From contig CP016211.1 of NCBI GenBank assembly GCA_001931535.1, positions 12,260,377 to 12,324,376 on the forward strand: a DNA stretch of 64,000 bases, read 5' to 3'. Below, piece after piece: positions 35,995-43,939 of this stretch. The stretch's first letter is position 1, and every line of letters begins with the position of its first letter. The DNA comes from Minicystis rosea. Lineage in GTDB: Bacteria; Myxococcota_A; Polyangia; Polyangiales; Polyangiaceae. Under the pieces are notes generated by a model that was given only the letters and a program-made list of their open reading frames with translations, was not told the origin of the DNA and made no database searches. The translations under genes and the position numbers were made by a program.

Positions 35995-37752
35995 TCAGGT
36001 CCGGTACTGCGCGACGGCGTCGCGGAGCCGCACGCTGAGCTGGTTGAGGTCCCGCGCCGCGCGCTCGGTGAGGCGCGTGCCTTCGACGGTCTGCGTCGTC
36101 GCTTGGTTGATGGCGTGCGTGGCCCGCGCGATTTGGGTCACGCCGCTCACCTGCTGCTCGGCCGTCGCGTGGATCTGGTGCGCCGACTCGGCCGCCACCG
36201 AGATCGTCGCCGCGAGCTGCTCGATCCGCGTGCCCGCCTCGCGCACGCGCTCGACCGCGGCGCTCACCGCTTTGTTGCCTTCCTCCGTGGCCAGCACGGC
36301 GGAGGTCGTCGAGCGCTGGATGTCACCGAGGATCGCCCGCACCTGCGCGGTGGAGCGCTTCGACTGCTCGGCGAGCGAGCGGATCTCCTGCGCCACCACC
36401 GCGAAGCCGCGGCCATGCTCGCCGGCGCGCGCCGCTTCGATGGCCGCGTTGAGCGCGAGCAGGTTCGACTGCTCCGCGAGCTCGTTGACCGAGGTGATGA
36501 TCTGCCCGACCGTCTGCATCTGCTCGGAGAGGGCCAGGATACGCTCGCCGATGGCGCCGACCTGCTCGCGCACGCGGCCCATCGACTCGACGGTGCGATC
36601 CACCGCCTCGCGCCCCGCGGCGGAGACCTCGAGGCTGCGCTGCGACGCGGCCGCGACCTCCTTGGCGCGCGCGGAGGCGTGCTGCGTGGTTTGGGTGACC
36701 TCCTCCACGGTGGAGATCGTCTCACCGACCGCGGCCGCCGTCTCGGTGGCGCTCGAGCTCTGTTGTTGCGTGATGGTGAGGATCTCCGCGGTGGAGCTGG
36801 AGAGCGCCGACACCGCCTCGTGGATCCGCAGCGTCATCGTCCGCAGCGCGCGCCCCATCTCGTCGAGGTTCTTCCCGAGCTGCGCGATCTCGCCGTCGCC
36901 CTGGGCTTCGATCGAGGCCGAGAGCTCGCCGCGCGCGAGCCGATCGATGAACCCGCCGTAGACCTGCACGGCTCGCGCGAGCCGCTCGCGCTGCTCCGAC
37001 TCGCGGCGCGCGTTGGCCTGCTCGGTCGCGGCCTTGTCGCCGAGCTTGCGCTCCGACGCTTCCAGCTCGTCGGTGCGCTTGTGGAGCTCGTCGAGCGAGT
37101 CGCCGTAGGCGCGGGACACGGCGAGGAGCTGCCGGCGGTTGAAGATCACCACGCCGGCGGCGAGCGCGACGAGCAGGACGCTGCCCCACAGGAAGAGCCG
37201 CTGCATGGCCGCCTGCGACTCGCGCGTCCGCGTGTCGCGGAGGTTCTCCTCGAACGTGAGGAACGTGCGCGTCTCCTCGCGCATCGTGTCCATCTGCCGC
37301 TTGCCCGCGCCGTTGGCGACGACCTCGGAGTAAGCGCCGCCCTCGCGTCGCAACGCCGACATGTGCCGCGCGTGCTCGTCCCAACGGGAAGACATCTCGC
37401 GCAGGCGCGTGACCCGCTGGCTCTGCGGCGCGCTGTCGCTCACGAGCTGAGCGAGCTCGTTGAACGTGGCCCCGATGTTCTGCTCGGCGCGCTCGTACGG
37501 CTCGAGGAACTGCGCATCGCCGGTGAGTAGATAGCCGCGGAGGCCGGTCTCCTTGTCGGCGAGCAGCCGCTCCAGCTTGTACATCTGCCCGATCACGCGA
37601 TCGGTGTGATCGACCCACGAGGTCAGCTCCGCGGTGCTCCGGATCTGCCAGAAGAGCACGATCGCGACCGCGATCACCGGCAGGATCGGGAGGACCAGCG
37701 ATTGGTTCAGGATGCGCTGCACGTCACGCTGCTGTGCCGATGCATCTTTCAT
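35995..37752 (-). CDS. methyl-accepting chemotaxis receptor with CHASE3 sensor domain
   Basis: A 585-residue receptor. Membrane helix 1 (about 18-36) and helix 2 (about 187-206) flank a periplasmic CHASE3-type helical domain (DKETGLRGYLLTGDAQFLEPYE). A HAMP-like linker and a cytoplasmic signalling hairpin follow, with the tip EAARAGEHGRGFAVVAQEIR. Its ATG overlaps the stop of the preceding cheW by 4 bases (ATGA). The ligand cannot be told from the sequence. Confidence 0.93.
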   Translation of the reverse strand: MKDASAQQRDVQRILNQSLVLPILPVIAVAIVLFWQIRSTAELTSWVDHTDRVIGQMYKLERLLADKETGLRGYLLTGDAQFLEPYERAEQNIGATFNELAQLVSDSAPQSQRVTRLREMSSRWDEHARHMSALRREGGAYSEVVANGAGKRQMDTMREETRTFLTFEENLRDTRTRESQAAMQRLFLWGSVLLVALAAGVVIFNRRQLLAVSRAYGDSLDELHKRTDELEASERKLGDKAATEQANARRESEQRERLARAVQVYGGFIDRLARGELSASIEAQGDGEIAQLGKNLDEMGRALRTMTLRIHEAVSALSSSTAEILTITQQQSSSATETAAAVGETISTVEEVTQTTQHASARAKEVAAASQRSLEVSAAGREAVDRTVESMGRVREQVGAIGERILALSEQMQTVGQIITSVNELAEQSNLLALNAAIEAARAGEHGRGFAVVAQEIRSLAEQSKRSTAQVRAILGDIQRSTTSAVLATEEGNKAVSAAVERVREAGTRIEQLAATISVAAESAHQIHATAEQQVSGVTQIARATHAINQATTQTVEGTRLTERAARDLNQLSVRLRDAVAQYRT

Positions 37753-38333
37753 GTGATCCGTGGCTCCGTGGTGGCGGATACCGCGATCCGCGAAGGCGGC
37801 GGGATGTCGACGAAGAGCCGCGGCGACGCGAGGAGCGCGCCCGGGTCGAGGAGCGGAATCCCATCGGCGCCGACGCCGCGGACGAGCGCGCGCGCGGCGG
37901 CGCTGAGCGTGGGCGGCGCCTCGCGGAGCGCGGTGGGATCGATGAGGCGCACACCTTCCACCGCATCGGCGATGAGCGCCACCGCGTCGGCTCCTTCGCC
38001 GAGGAGGACCATCGGACTCTGCTCCGGCAGCGCGGAGAGCGCCAAGCCGAGCACCGCCCGCAGATGAAACACGGGAAGGATCTCGCCGTTGCGCACGGTC
38101 AGGCCCGCGACCTCGGGAGGCGCGTGTGGCAGCGGCGCGAGCTTCACGAGATCGGCGACCGCGCGCACCGCGGCGGCCGGAATCAGGTACGCCTCGCCGC
38201 CGATGCGCAGCGTGATCACCTCGAGCAGGCCCGCCGCATCACCCTCGTTCTTCGCGGCGGAGAGCGCGCGCGTGCGTGCCAAGAGGATCGCGTGATCCTC
38301 GGCGCTCCAGGTCGGCTCGCGCGCGTCGCTCAT
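37749..38333 (-). CDS. cheW: CheW-type coupling protein
   Basis: A 194-residue adaptor that links receptor and CheA. An N-terminal extension of about 35 residues (ILLARTRALSAAKNEG) precedes the CheW fold (LLEVITLRIGGEAYLIPAAAVRAV, APPEVAGLTVRNGEILPVFHLR). Overlapping codons join it to cheR before and the receptor after. The frame is open far upstream, but that part shadows cheR. Confidence 0.9.
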   Translation of the reverse strand: MSDAREPTWSAEDHAILLARTRALSAAKNEGDAAGLLEVITLRIGGEAYLIPAAAVRAVADLVKLAPLPHAPPEVAGLTVRNGEILPVFHLRAVLGLALSALPEQSPMVLLGEGADAVALIADAVEGVRLIDPTALREAPPTLSAAARALVRGVGADGIPLLDPGALLASPRLFVDIPPPSRIAVSATTEPRIT

Positions 38334-39772
38334 CGGCCGGACCCGGTGCGCATCGCCTCGAGCGCGCGCGCGATCTGCGTGGCCGCGGCCGCGAGCTCCT
38401 CCTTGCTCGCGCCTGCGCCGGCATCGACGGCGTCCGCGCGCGCGAGCAACTTCAGCGCGTTGCGCAGGCTGCGCCGTGCGTCCTCGTGATGGCCCAGACG
38501 TCCGCTCGACACGGCGGCCAGCATATGGGCCATCGGAGAGGTCGGGTCGAGCAAAATGGCCCGCTCCGCATCGAGCGCCGCGCGTGCATGATTCGACAAA
38601 GTCGAGAGCACGAGCGCACGCAGGACGTAGGCCTCCGCATCCAGCGATCTCTCCGCGATGAGCCGATCGAGCAGATCCAACGCAGCGACCGCCTCTCCTC
38701 GATCCGCGAGACGCCGCGCATGCGCGAGCTCCGACGCCGGCTCTGAAGCGCGCGACGACGACGGTGATGACCGCGGCTCCGGAGGAAGCGTCGAGGCCTG
38801 CGACGGCGCCGTCATGATGCGCGACGCCGGCACGGGCGTGGCCCGCGACGCTGGTATCGGCGTGATGCGCGACGCCGGCGGCGTGCTCGGCGGCGAAGGC
38901 GCGACCGACGGCGCGCTCGGCGCCAGAGACACCGATCGCCGTTGGTAATAGATGATCCCGTCGTCCACGACGCTCGCGAGCTCGTCGATCGCGAGCCGCG
39001 GATCCGCCGGCCCGAGCACGAGCAAGCCGCCCGGCACGAGCGATCGCGCCAGCGCTGCCCCCGTCTGCGCCGCGCTGGCCGCATCGAAGTAGAGCATCAC
39101 GTTTCGGCAGAACACGAGGTCCACCGCGCGCGGCCATCCTTCGGCGTGCCCCTCGACCACGTCACCGTCGGGGATCAGGTTGAGCGGCGCGAAGCGCACC
39201 AGCGATCGCGCCGCCTCGTGCACGCGGAAGCGCCCGCCTTGCCGCGCGAACCAACGCGCCCGCACGTCGTTCGGCACCTCGCGAAAGGACCACTCGTCGT
39301 ACAGACCTTCGCGGGCGCGCGTGAGCGCGGCAGGGTTGAGATCGGTGCCGAGGATGCGCACCGCCGCGCCGGCCTCGGCGCCGAGCACCTCGAGCGCGGC
39401 GATGGCCATCGAATACGCCTCTTCGCCGGTCGAGCATCCCGCCGACCAGAGCAGGCGTGGCCGCTCGATCGGCTCGCGCCGAAAGCGCTCCAAGATCTCG
39501 CGCAGCAGCGTGAAATGGCGGACGTAGCGAAAGAAGTACGTCTCGCCGATCATGAGCTGCCCGACGACCGCGCGTCGCGCCTCCGGATCGTCGCGCTCGA
39601 GCCGGTGGAGGAGCTCGCCGAGATCGTCGGCCGTCACCATCTCGGCGGCTTGGCGCAGGCCACTGTCGAGGTTGATCCGTCGCGAAGGTGGAAACGTGAT
39701 CCCGAACGCGCGCCGCACCTCGGCCGCGAGCGCGTCGCGGAGCCAGGCAGGGACGGGCGCGGGCGCGCTCAT
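38330..39772 (-). CDS. cheR: CheR receptor methyltransferase with C-terminal TPR-like domain
   Basis: CheR methylates receptor glutamates with SAM. The N-terminal helical domain contains IGETYFFRY. The SAM fold follows with WSAGCSTGEEAYSMAI, RILGTDLNPAAL and VDLVFCRNVMLYFD. After a Pro/Ser/Thr linker, a helical repeat region (about 380-470, ARRLADRGEAVAALDLLDRL) resembles the TPR found in alternative-system CheRs. Start and stop overlap the neighbours by 4 bases each. Confidence 0.93.
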   Translation of the reverse strand: MSAPAPVPAWLRDALAAEVRRAFGITFPPSRRINLDSGLRQAAEMVTADDLGELLHRLERDDPEARRAVVGQLMIGETYFFRYVRHFTLLREILERFRREPIERPRLLWSAGCSTGEEAYSMAIAALEVLGAEAGAAVRILGTDLNPAALTRAREGLYDEWSFREVPNDVRARWFARQGGRFRVHEAARSLVRFAPLNLIPDGDVVEGHAEGWPRAVDLVFCRNVMLYFDAASAAQTGAALARSLVPGGLLVLGPADPRLAIDELASVVDDGIIYYQRRSVSLAPSAPSVAPSPPSTPPASRITPIPASRATPVPASRIMTAPSQASTLPPEPRSSPSSSRASEPASELAHARRLADRGEAVAALDLLDRLIAERSLDAEAYVLRALVLSTLSNHARAALDAERAILLDPTSPMAHMLAAVSSGRLGHHEDARRSLRNALKLLARADAVDAGAGASKEELAAAATQIARALEAMRTGSGR

Positions 39773-40215
39773 GCGGGCGCATCCAGCGCCTGCATTCCGG
39801 CCTCGATCGCGCGCTCTTCCTCGAGCGAGAGGGCCGCGTCCAAGTCGTAGACGAGGAGCAACCCATCCGGGAGCGGCACGATGCCCGCGATCGACGGCGA
39901 CGGGAACGGCGCTGCCACCATCTCCTCGATCGATCCCGATCGCATCCCTTCCACCCGATCGACGACGAGCGCCACCGTGCGCCGCGCCGTCTGCACGATG
40001 AGGAAATGATCATCACGCTCCGGCCGCCGCGTGGGCTGGCCGAGGCGCGCGCGCAGATCGATCACCGGCACCGGGACGCCGCGATACGAGAAGGCCCCCA
40101 CGATCGGCGCGGTGACCCCGGGCAACGGCGTGAGCAGGAGCCGCGGCACCACCTCGCGCACGTGATCCATCCCGATGGCATAGCGAGCCTCGGCCAGCGT
40201 GAAGCACAAGAGCAT
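39769..40215 (-). CDS. cheW: CheW-type coupling protein, second copy
   Basis: A 148-residue single-domain CheW (LCFTLAEARYAIGMDHVREVV, GAFSYRGVPVPVIDLRARLG, FLIVQTARRTVALVVDRVEG). Two CheW proteins in one operon are typical of alternative chemosensory systems. The ATG at 40215 shares a base with the stop of the preceding frame (TGATG); GTG 40218 is one codon earlier. Confidence 0.9.
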   Translation of the reverse strand: MLLCFTLAEARYAIGMDHVREVVPRLLLTPLPGVTAPIVGAFSYRGVPVPVIDLRARLGQPTRRPERDDHFLIVQTARRTVALVVDRVEGMRSGSIEEMVAAPFPSPSIAGIVPLPDGLLLVYDLDAALSLEEERAIEAGMQALDAPA

Positions 40216-41077
40216 CACGTGCCCTCCTTCGGCGGCTCCGTGGTCGAGCTCGATCGCTTTGCGTCCTTCAGCAGCGCCAAGATCTGCGCCGTCCGGATCG
40301 GCTTCACCAGGTGCGCATCGAACCCGGCGTCGAGCGCCCGCGCGCGATCCTCGGCCCCCCGTAGCCCGTGACGGCGACCAGGTACACGCCGGCGCACGCG
40401 GGCTCCGCGCGCACCCGCTCGGCGAAGTGATACCCATCGAGCCCGGGCAGACCCACGTCGACGAGCGCCACGTCGGGCCGCGTTTCGAGCGCCAGCTCGA
40501 GCCCCGTCATCCCGTCGCTCGCCGTCTCGACGCAGTACCCCGCGATCGAGAGGGCTATCTCGATCATCTCCAGCACCTCGAGGTTGTCCTCGACCACGAG
40601 CACGCGCGTCGCGTGGCTCTTGCGTGGAGGCGCATCGCCTTCGGGCGCGCCGAGCGGAGGCCTCACCTCGAGCTCCGCGCCCGTGCCGCGCCCTGTGCTC
40701 ATCTCGTCCTTCTGAATCGCTTCGGCCAGGGGCAGTGATCGCCCGCGCGGCGCCACCTCGGAGACGAAGATCACCGCGACGCTGCCGTCACTGCGCCGAT
40801 CGCAGCGGAGCGCCACGGTGCGCGCCTCGAGCGCGATCTCCACCGCCTGCCGGCGCCCATCGACGAGATCGCGCACCAGCACACCGGCCTCGCTCACGAC
40901 CCGATCCGCAAGCGGCCGCGCGTGGCTCGCCTCGTCGAGCCCGAGCAGCGTCCGAAACGCCCGATTCTCGCGGCGCACGCGGCCCTCCGCGTCGAGGATG
41001 CCCACGCCCTCGCGCACGTCGTCGAGCGCGCGCTGCCACACGTCCTCGACGGTGGCCTCTCTCAGCGCGGACGTCAC
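40215..41077 (-). CDS. PAS-receiver protein, interrupted by a one-base frameshift
   Basis: The first frame reads a PAS-like domain (DDVREGVGILDAEGRVRRENRAF) and most of a receiver domain (VLVVEDNLEVLEMI, PDVALVDVGLPGLDG, VAVTGYGG). It then runs off at 40355-40360. The next frame continues AEDRARALDAGFDAHLVKPIRTAQ, the missing receiver end with its conserved Lys. One extra G in the six-G run (coding strand) joins them into about 287 residues. It is the first gene of the chemosensory operon and probably an output or adaptation regulator. As in the radical SAM gene, the break may be a sequencing error. Confidence 0.8.
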
Positions 41078-41463
41078 CGCTGCCTCCGCGCGCCGCCATC
41101 AGCCATCACGAATCGCGATCGACGCGCTCGATCATGGGCTCGGCCACAAGCGTGCTCAATCCGCTCCTCGACCAAGCTTTCTTCGATCGCGCGTCGCGCA
41201 CAATCGAAGATCCCGAGATCGGTGTCGCCCCCACCCCTCATGATCGTTTCTCCACGATCAAGCGGCTCCACCCGTCCGCTCGTGCGCTTGGCACCGCGGG
41301 AAAGGCACACGAGCCCTCTCGCCAGGTGCTTCGTCGGGGCGGCCGAGGCCAAGCACATGTGCGTGTCTTTATCTCACCGCATCGTGGCGGGCAATCGCGA
41401 GAGGCCAGGTTGGGCCCGCTCGCCGTGGGGCGGTGGGCCCGATGCTCGCCTCGTGATCGGCGA
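41078..41463. other. 386-base spacer upstream of the chemosensory operon
   Basis: Short frames here lack a ribosome binding site and family resemblance. The promoter of the minus-strand chemosensory operon must lie in this stretch, but I see no convincing -35/-10 or -24/-12 pair. Confidence 0.5.
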
Positions 41464-41940
41464 TCACGCGTGCTGCAATTGCGCTTCGCTGATCGCTTGC
41501 TCTTCGCGCGCCGCGCTCTCGATGGTGCGCCGGATCGGGCTCGGCGGCGCCACGTTCCAATAGGATCCGATCTCGGGGTGCATGCACATCAAGAGGAGAT
41601 TCGGATCGTTGACCCCGTCGGGGAACCACACGAGCCACGTCTCGCGCCACAGCCGCTTCACGCGCTCGCGATCGTCCACCAGCGTGAGTCGCCCCGTGAC
41701 GCTCACGTACGATCCCTCGCGCTGACCCGTGGCCACCGCATGCGCATCGGTGAACGTTCGGACCTCGCTGGCAATGGCGGAGGCGCGCGAGGTGACGAAC
41801 CAAATCTCGCCCGTCGGCATCACCTCCGCGACCGCCATCGGCCGCCCGTGGGGAAGCCCGTCGAGACCGGCATTCACCACGATGAGGTTGTCGAACTTCT
41901 GAAGCATGTCGATGAGGTCGTGTCGGAGGTCGTTGTTCAT
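41464..41940 (-). CDS. pyridoxamine 5'-phosphate oxidase-fold stress protein
   Basis: A 158-residue split-barrel protein of the general stress protein 26 type: DLIDMLQKFDNLIVVNAGLDG cut at the first strand, GEIWFVTSRASAIASEV, then VSVTGRLTLVDDRERVKRLW. It likely binds a flavin or F420; the substrate is unknown. The sigma54 promoter at 41955-41970 would place the transcript start only about 4 bases before the ATG, so the mRNA may be nearly leaderless. Confidence 0.85.
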   Translation of the reverse strand: MNNDLRHDLIDMLQKFDNLIVVNAGLDGLPHGRPMAVAEVMPTGEIWFVTSRASAIASEVRTFTDAHAVATGQREGSYVSVTGRLTLVDDRERVKRLWRETWLVWFPDGVNDPNLLLMCMHPEIGSYWNVAPPSPIRRTIESAAREEQAISEAQLQHA

Positions 41941-41954
41941 GACGACAATCCAGG

Positions 41955-41970
41955 AGCAATCATGATGCCG
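41955..41970 (-). promoter_or_regulatory. sigma54 promoter of the PNPOx-fold gene
   Basis: CGGCATCATGATTGCT on the minus strand has GG and GC 12 bases apart and an ideal TTGCT -12. Transcription would start near 41944. Two reverse-oriented 13-bp activator elements lie 45-75 bases upstream. Confidence 0.65.
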
Positions 41971-42014
41971 AGTCCGTACGCCGGTGTTCTCGACCCCTCA
42001 CGGGCCGCTCGGAT

Positions 42015-42045
42015 GTGGCGTCTTTGCAACCTGTGGCGCCCTGCC
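42015..42045 (-). promoter_or_regulatory. two direct activator half-sites
   Basis: GTGGCGTCTTTGCA (42015-42028) and GTGGCGCCCTGCC (42033-42045) both match the complement of GCA-N4-CGCCAC, spaced 18 bases apart. They lie between the divergent sigma54 promoters at 41955 and 42228. Confidence 0.6.
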
Positions 42046-42143
42046 ACGCCCGCTCGCTGCAGGTCTCTGGACCTGTCCTGATTGCCCCGAACGGGCGTGC
42101 CCCTTCCGCTTCCTCACATGGAGGAGAGGCCGCCACGCTGCGC

Positions 42144-42165
42144 TGCAAGGACGCCACAGTGTGGC
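42144..42165. promoter_or_regulatory. upstream activator site, palindromic CGCCAC element
   Basis: GCAAGGACGCCAC at 42145-42157, a 3-base spacer and GTGGC form one of the clearest copies of the element. It ends 63 bases before the -24 box at 42228. Confidence 0.7.
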
Positions 42166-42227
42166 AATCGTCGCTTCCTCCCACCGCCGAACCGCAGCCG
42201 ATTTCCCGTATGGCCGTGAAGATGGGC

Positions 42228-42243
42228 TGGCACCCCGCTTGCT
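42228..42243 (+). promoter_or_regulatory. sigma54 promoter of the DUF3309 operon
   Basis: TGGCACCCCGCTTGCT is an essentially perfect -24/-12 element. The predicted start at 42254 leaves a 20-base leader that begins with the AAAGGAG ribosome binding site of the first gene. Confidence 0.85.
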
Positions 42244-42273
42244 GGATGGGCCTTCGAAAGGAGCACGCGTCTC

Positions 42274-42459
42274 ATGAAGCCCAAACCCGCGCACGACCCG
42301 TCGGTGCACGACGAACGATGGTTGAGCGTCATGTACGACGCCGCGGCGATCGATGGTGACATCGATCTCGTGATTGGCAGGCTCCGCCGGGCGCACGGCT
42401 ACACCTTCGAGAAGGCGAGCACCGAGCTCGTGCGGCGGCTCTCCGCCACGACGCCCTGA
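42274..42459 (+). CDS. small acidic/basic protein, first gene of the DUF3309 operon
   Basis: A 61-residue protein (DERWLSVMYDAAAIDGDIDL, then RLRRAHGYTFEKASTELVRRL), predicted helical. AAAGGAG sits 12 bases before the ATG. Unknown family. The strong promoter and ribosome binding site make it a real gene. Confidence 0.7.
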   Translation: MKPKPAHDPSVHDERWLSVMYDAAAIDGDIDLVIGRLRRAHGYTFEKASTELVRRLSATTP

Positions 42460-42540
42460 GCCGCGCGGCCGCGCTCCAAACCACCTTTCCTCAAACCGGA
42501 TGGCGCCGCCGGCGCTCCATCCAGATCAGGAGCATGTCTC

Positions 42541-42693
42541 ATGTTGTTGTTCCTCTTTCTCGTCCTGTTGATCCTCGCGCTCGGCGGCGGAAGCTGGGGC
42601 TACTCGCGTTATGGCTACGTCGGCTTTTCGCCGGCCGGCCTCCTCGTGGTGCTCCTGTTCGTCTTTTGGGTCACCGGCAACCTGCACGTCTGA
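42541..42693 (+). CDS. DUF3309 small membrane protein
   Basis: Fifty residues: a hydrophobic helix (LLFLFLVLLILALGGG), the family signature WGYSRYGYVGFSPAG and a second helix. Members are common in stress islands. AGGAG precedes the ATG. Too short for standard gene callers. Confidence 0.8.
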   Translation: MLLFLFLVLLILALGGGSWGYSRYGYVGFSPAGLLVVLLFVFWVTGNLHV

Positions 42694-42717
42694 CGAAACC
42701 CTCGAAAGGAGCAAGAC

Positions 42718-43137
42718 ATGACGACTTGGCACCCGACCTGGTGGAGCAACGACGACGATGATGCCTGGGCCCGCGTCAAAGAGGCCATCCGGCGCGATTG
42801 GGAGCAAACGAAGCACGACCTCCACCTCCCCGGCGGTCACGAGCTGAACCAAGGCGCTTCCGATACCGTTCGGCAGGCTTTGCATCGCCAGCCCATCCCC
42901 GCCGACGACCGCCCCAACCCTCCCAAGGTGATTGGCACTTGGGACGACATCGAAGGTCCGGTGGCCTATGGCTACGGCGCCCGCCGCCGCTACGGCGAGC
43001 AACACCCGGACTGGAGCGAACGTCTGGAAATGGACCTTCGCCTCGAGTGGGAAAAGGGCAAGCAGGACCTCCGCCGCGCCTGGGACGACATCAAACGCCA
43101 TGTCCAACATGGCTACGACTACTCCCGCAAGCACTGA
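42718..43137 (+). CDS. Trp-rich stress-type protein, third gene of the DUF3309 operon
   Basis: A 139-residue soluble protein rich in Trp, Asp and Arg. The segments WARVKEAIRRDWEQTKHDLH and LRLEWEKGKQDLRRAWDDIKRHV resemble each other, as an internal duplication of a helical W-x-x-V/L-R-x-x-W-E unit. A YGYGARRRYGEQHPDW block lies between. Similar proteins occur beside BON and CsbD stress proteins. An intrinsic terminator follows 19 bases after the stop. Confidence 0.75.
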   Translation: MTTWHPTWWSNDDDDAWARVKEAIRRDWEQTKHDLHLPGGHELNQGASDTVRQALHRQPIPADDRPNPPKVIGTWDDIEGPVAYGYGARRRYGEQHPDWSERLEMDLRLEWEKGKQDLRRAWDDIKRHVQHGYDYSRKH

Positions 43138-43155
43138 ATAGACTCGAGCGCGAGG

Positions 43156-43200
43156 GCGCAGGGGATCGGAGACATCGTCTCTGGTCCCCTGCGCTTTTTT
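43156..43200 (+). terminator. rho-independent terminator of the DUF3309 operon
   Basis: GCGCAGGGGA (43156-43165) pairs perfectly with TCCCCTGCGC (43185-43194), with an inner GAGAC/GTCTC stem. Six T follow directly. This is the clearest intrinsic terminator in the window. Confidence 0.9.
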
Positions 43201-43273
43201 GTGCTTCTTGGTCCGAGCGTTGCGCGCCACGCGCCCAGCTCATGGGCTGAACGCGTGAGCGCAGAAGATTTTT

Positions 43274-43308
43274 AACGCAAAGGCGCAAAGATGCAGAGAC
43301 GCAAAAAG
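43274..43308 (+). repeat. 35-bp dispersed repeat, copy 2
   Basis: AACGCAAAGGCGCAAAGATG continues to 43308 and differs from the copy at 26568-26602 at three positions. It lies between the terminator at 43200 and the end of the converging gene at 43345. Confidence 0.75.
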
Positions 43309-43344
43309 ACGGGAGGAGGGTTTGCGGCATAGGCCTTGGGGGCG

Positions 43345-43755
43345 TCATTCCTTCTTTGCGTCGGGGCGGATCGATGCGGAGCGACGGCGGCGGGCGCTGC
43401 CGACGTGCTCGCTCAGGCGGTCGAATTCGGCCTGGAGGCGCTCGAGCTCCGCGTCGGAGAGCTGCTCCAGGTTGATGAGCGCGTCGCGCGCGGGGCCGAT
43501 GGAGCGAATGAGCTCGTCCAGCTTGAGGTGGATGGCCTGCGCGTCGCGGTTTTGCGTGCTCTGGATGAGGAAGACCATCAAGAAGGTGATGATCGTCGTC
43601 CCGGTGTTGATCACGAGCTGCCACGTGTCCGAGTAATGGAACAGCGGGCCGGAGACGGCCCACACCGCGATGACGAGCACCGCTGCGAGGAAGGCCTGCG
43701 AGGTCCCCATCGCGTGCGCCACGCGCTGGGCGAGCCGGCGAAAAGCATCGTTCAT
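43345..43755 (-). CDS. low-affinity iron permease-like membrane protein
   Basis: A 136-residue protein with two membrane helices (AFLAAVLVIAVWAVSG and VINTGTTIITFLMVFLIQ) and the family segment IQSTQNRDAQAIHLKLDELI of Fet4-type proteins. A helical charged tail follows. Whether it moves iron is not established for bacterial members. The sigma54 promoter at 43773 places the transcript start about 7 bases before the ATG. Confidence 0.85.
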   Translation of the reverse strand: MNDAFRRLAQRVAHAMGTSQAFLAAVLVIAVWAVSGPLFHYSDTWQLVINTGTTIITFLMVFLIQSTQNRDAQAIHLKLDELIRSIGPARDALINLEQLSDAELERLQAEFDRLSEHVGSARRRRSASIRPDAKKE

Positions 43756-43772
43756 GATGAACGCGAGCGCGT

Positions 43773-43788
43773 GGCAGCGAGCATGCCA
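43773..43788 (-). promoter_or_regulatory. sigma54 promoter of the iron-permease-like gene
   Basis: TGGCATGCTCGCTGCC on the minus strand has correct GG-GC spacing and a strong -24. The site is paired with the divergent promoter at 43887 around the shared activator sites at 43813-43845. Confidence 0.65.
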
Positions 43789-43812
43789 ATCGAGGACCGA
43801 ATGGGGCGCGCG

Positions 43813-43845
43813 CGCAAGGACGTCACGGGTGTTGCACGGACGCCA
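43813..43845 (+). promoter_or_regulatory. shared activator half-sites between divergent sigma54 promoters
   Basis: GCACGGACGCCAC at 43833-43845 is an exact fit to GCA-N4-CGCCAC. GCAAGGACGTCAC at 43813-43825 fits with one mismatch, 20 bases away. They lie 25-74 bases from the two -24 boxes. Confidence 0.65.
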
Positions 43846-43886
43846 CGATGCCAAAAGGCTTCGCCGCGATTCGGCGCATTTTCGGG

Positions 43887-43902
43887 CGGCATGCGCGTTG
43901 CT
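43887..43902 (+). promoter_or_regulatory. sigma54 promoter of the Ig-like lipoprotein gene
   Basis: CGGCATGCGCGTTGCT has correct spacing and an ideal TTGCT. The predicted start at 43913 leaves 27 bases to the ATG, including a GGAGAGAG site. Confidence 0.75.
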
Positions 43903-43939
43903 GATGGGCTCTCGACACCCCGAACCCCGGAGAGAGACA

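Noticed and set aside
41074..41358. 94-residue minus-strand frame in the spacer upstream of the chemosensory operon
   Set aside because: No ribosome binding site, no family, overlaps the first gene of the operon, and the composition is shadow-like.
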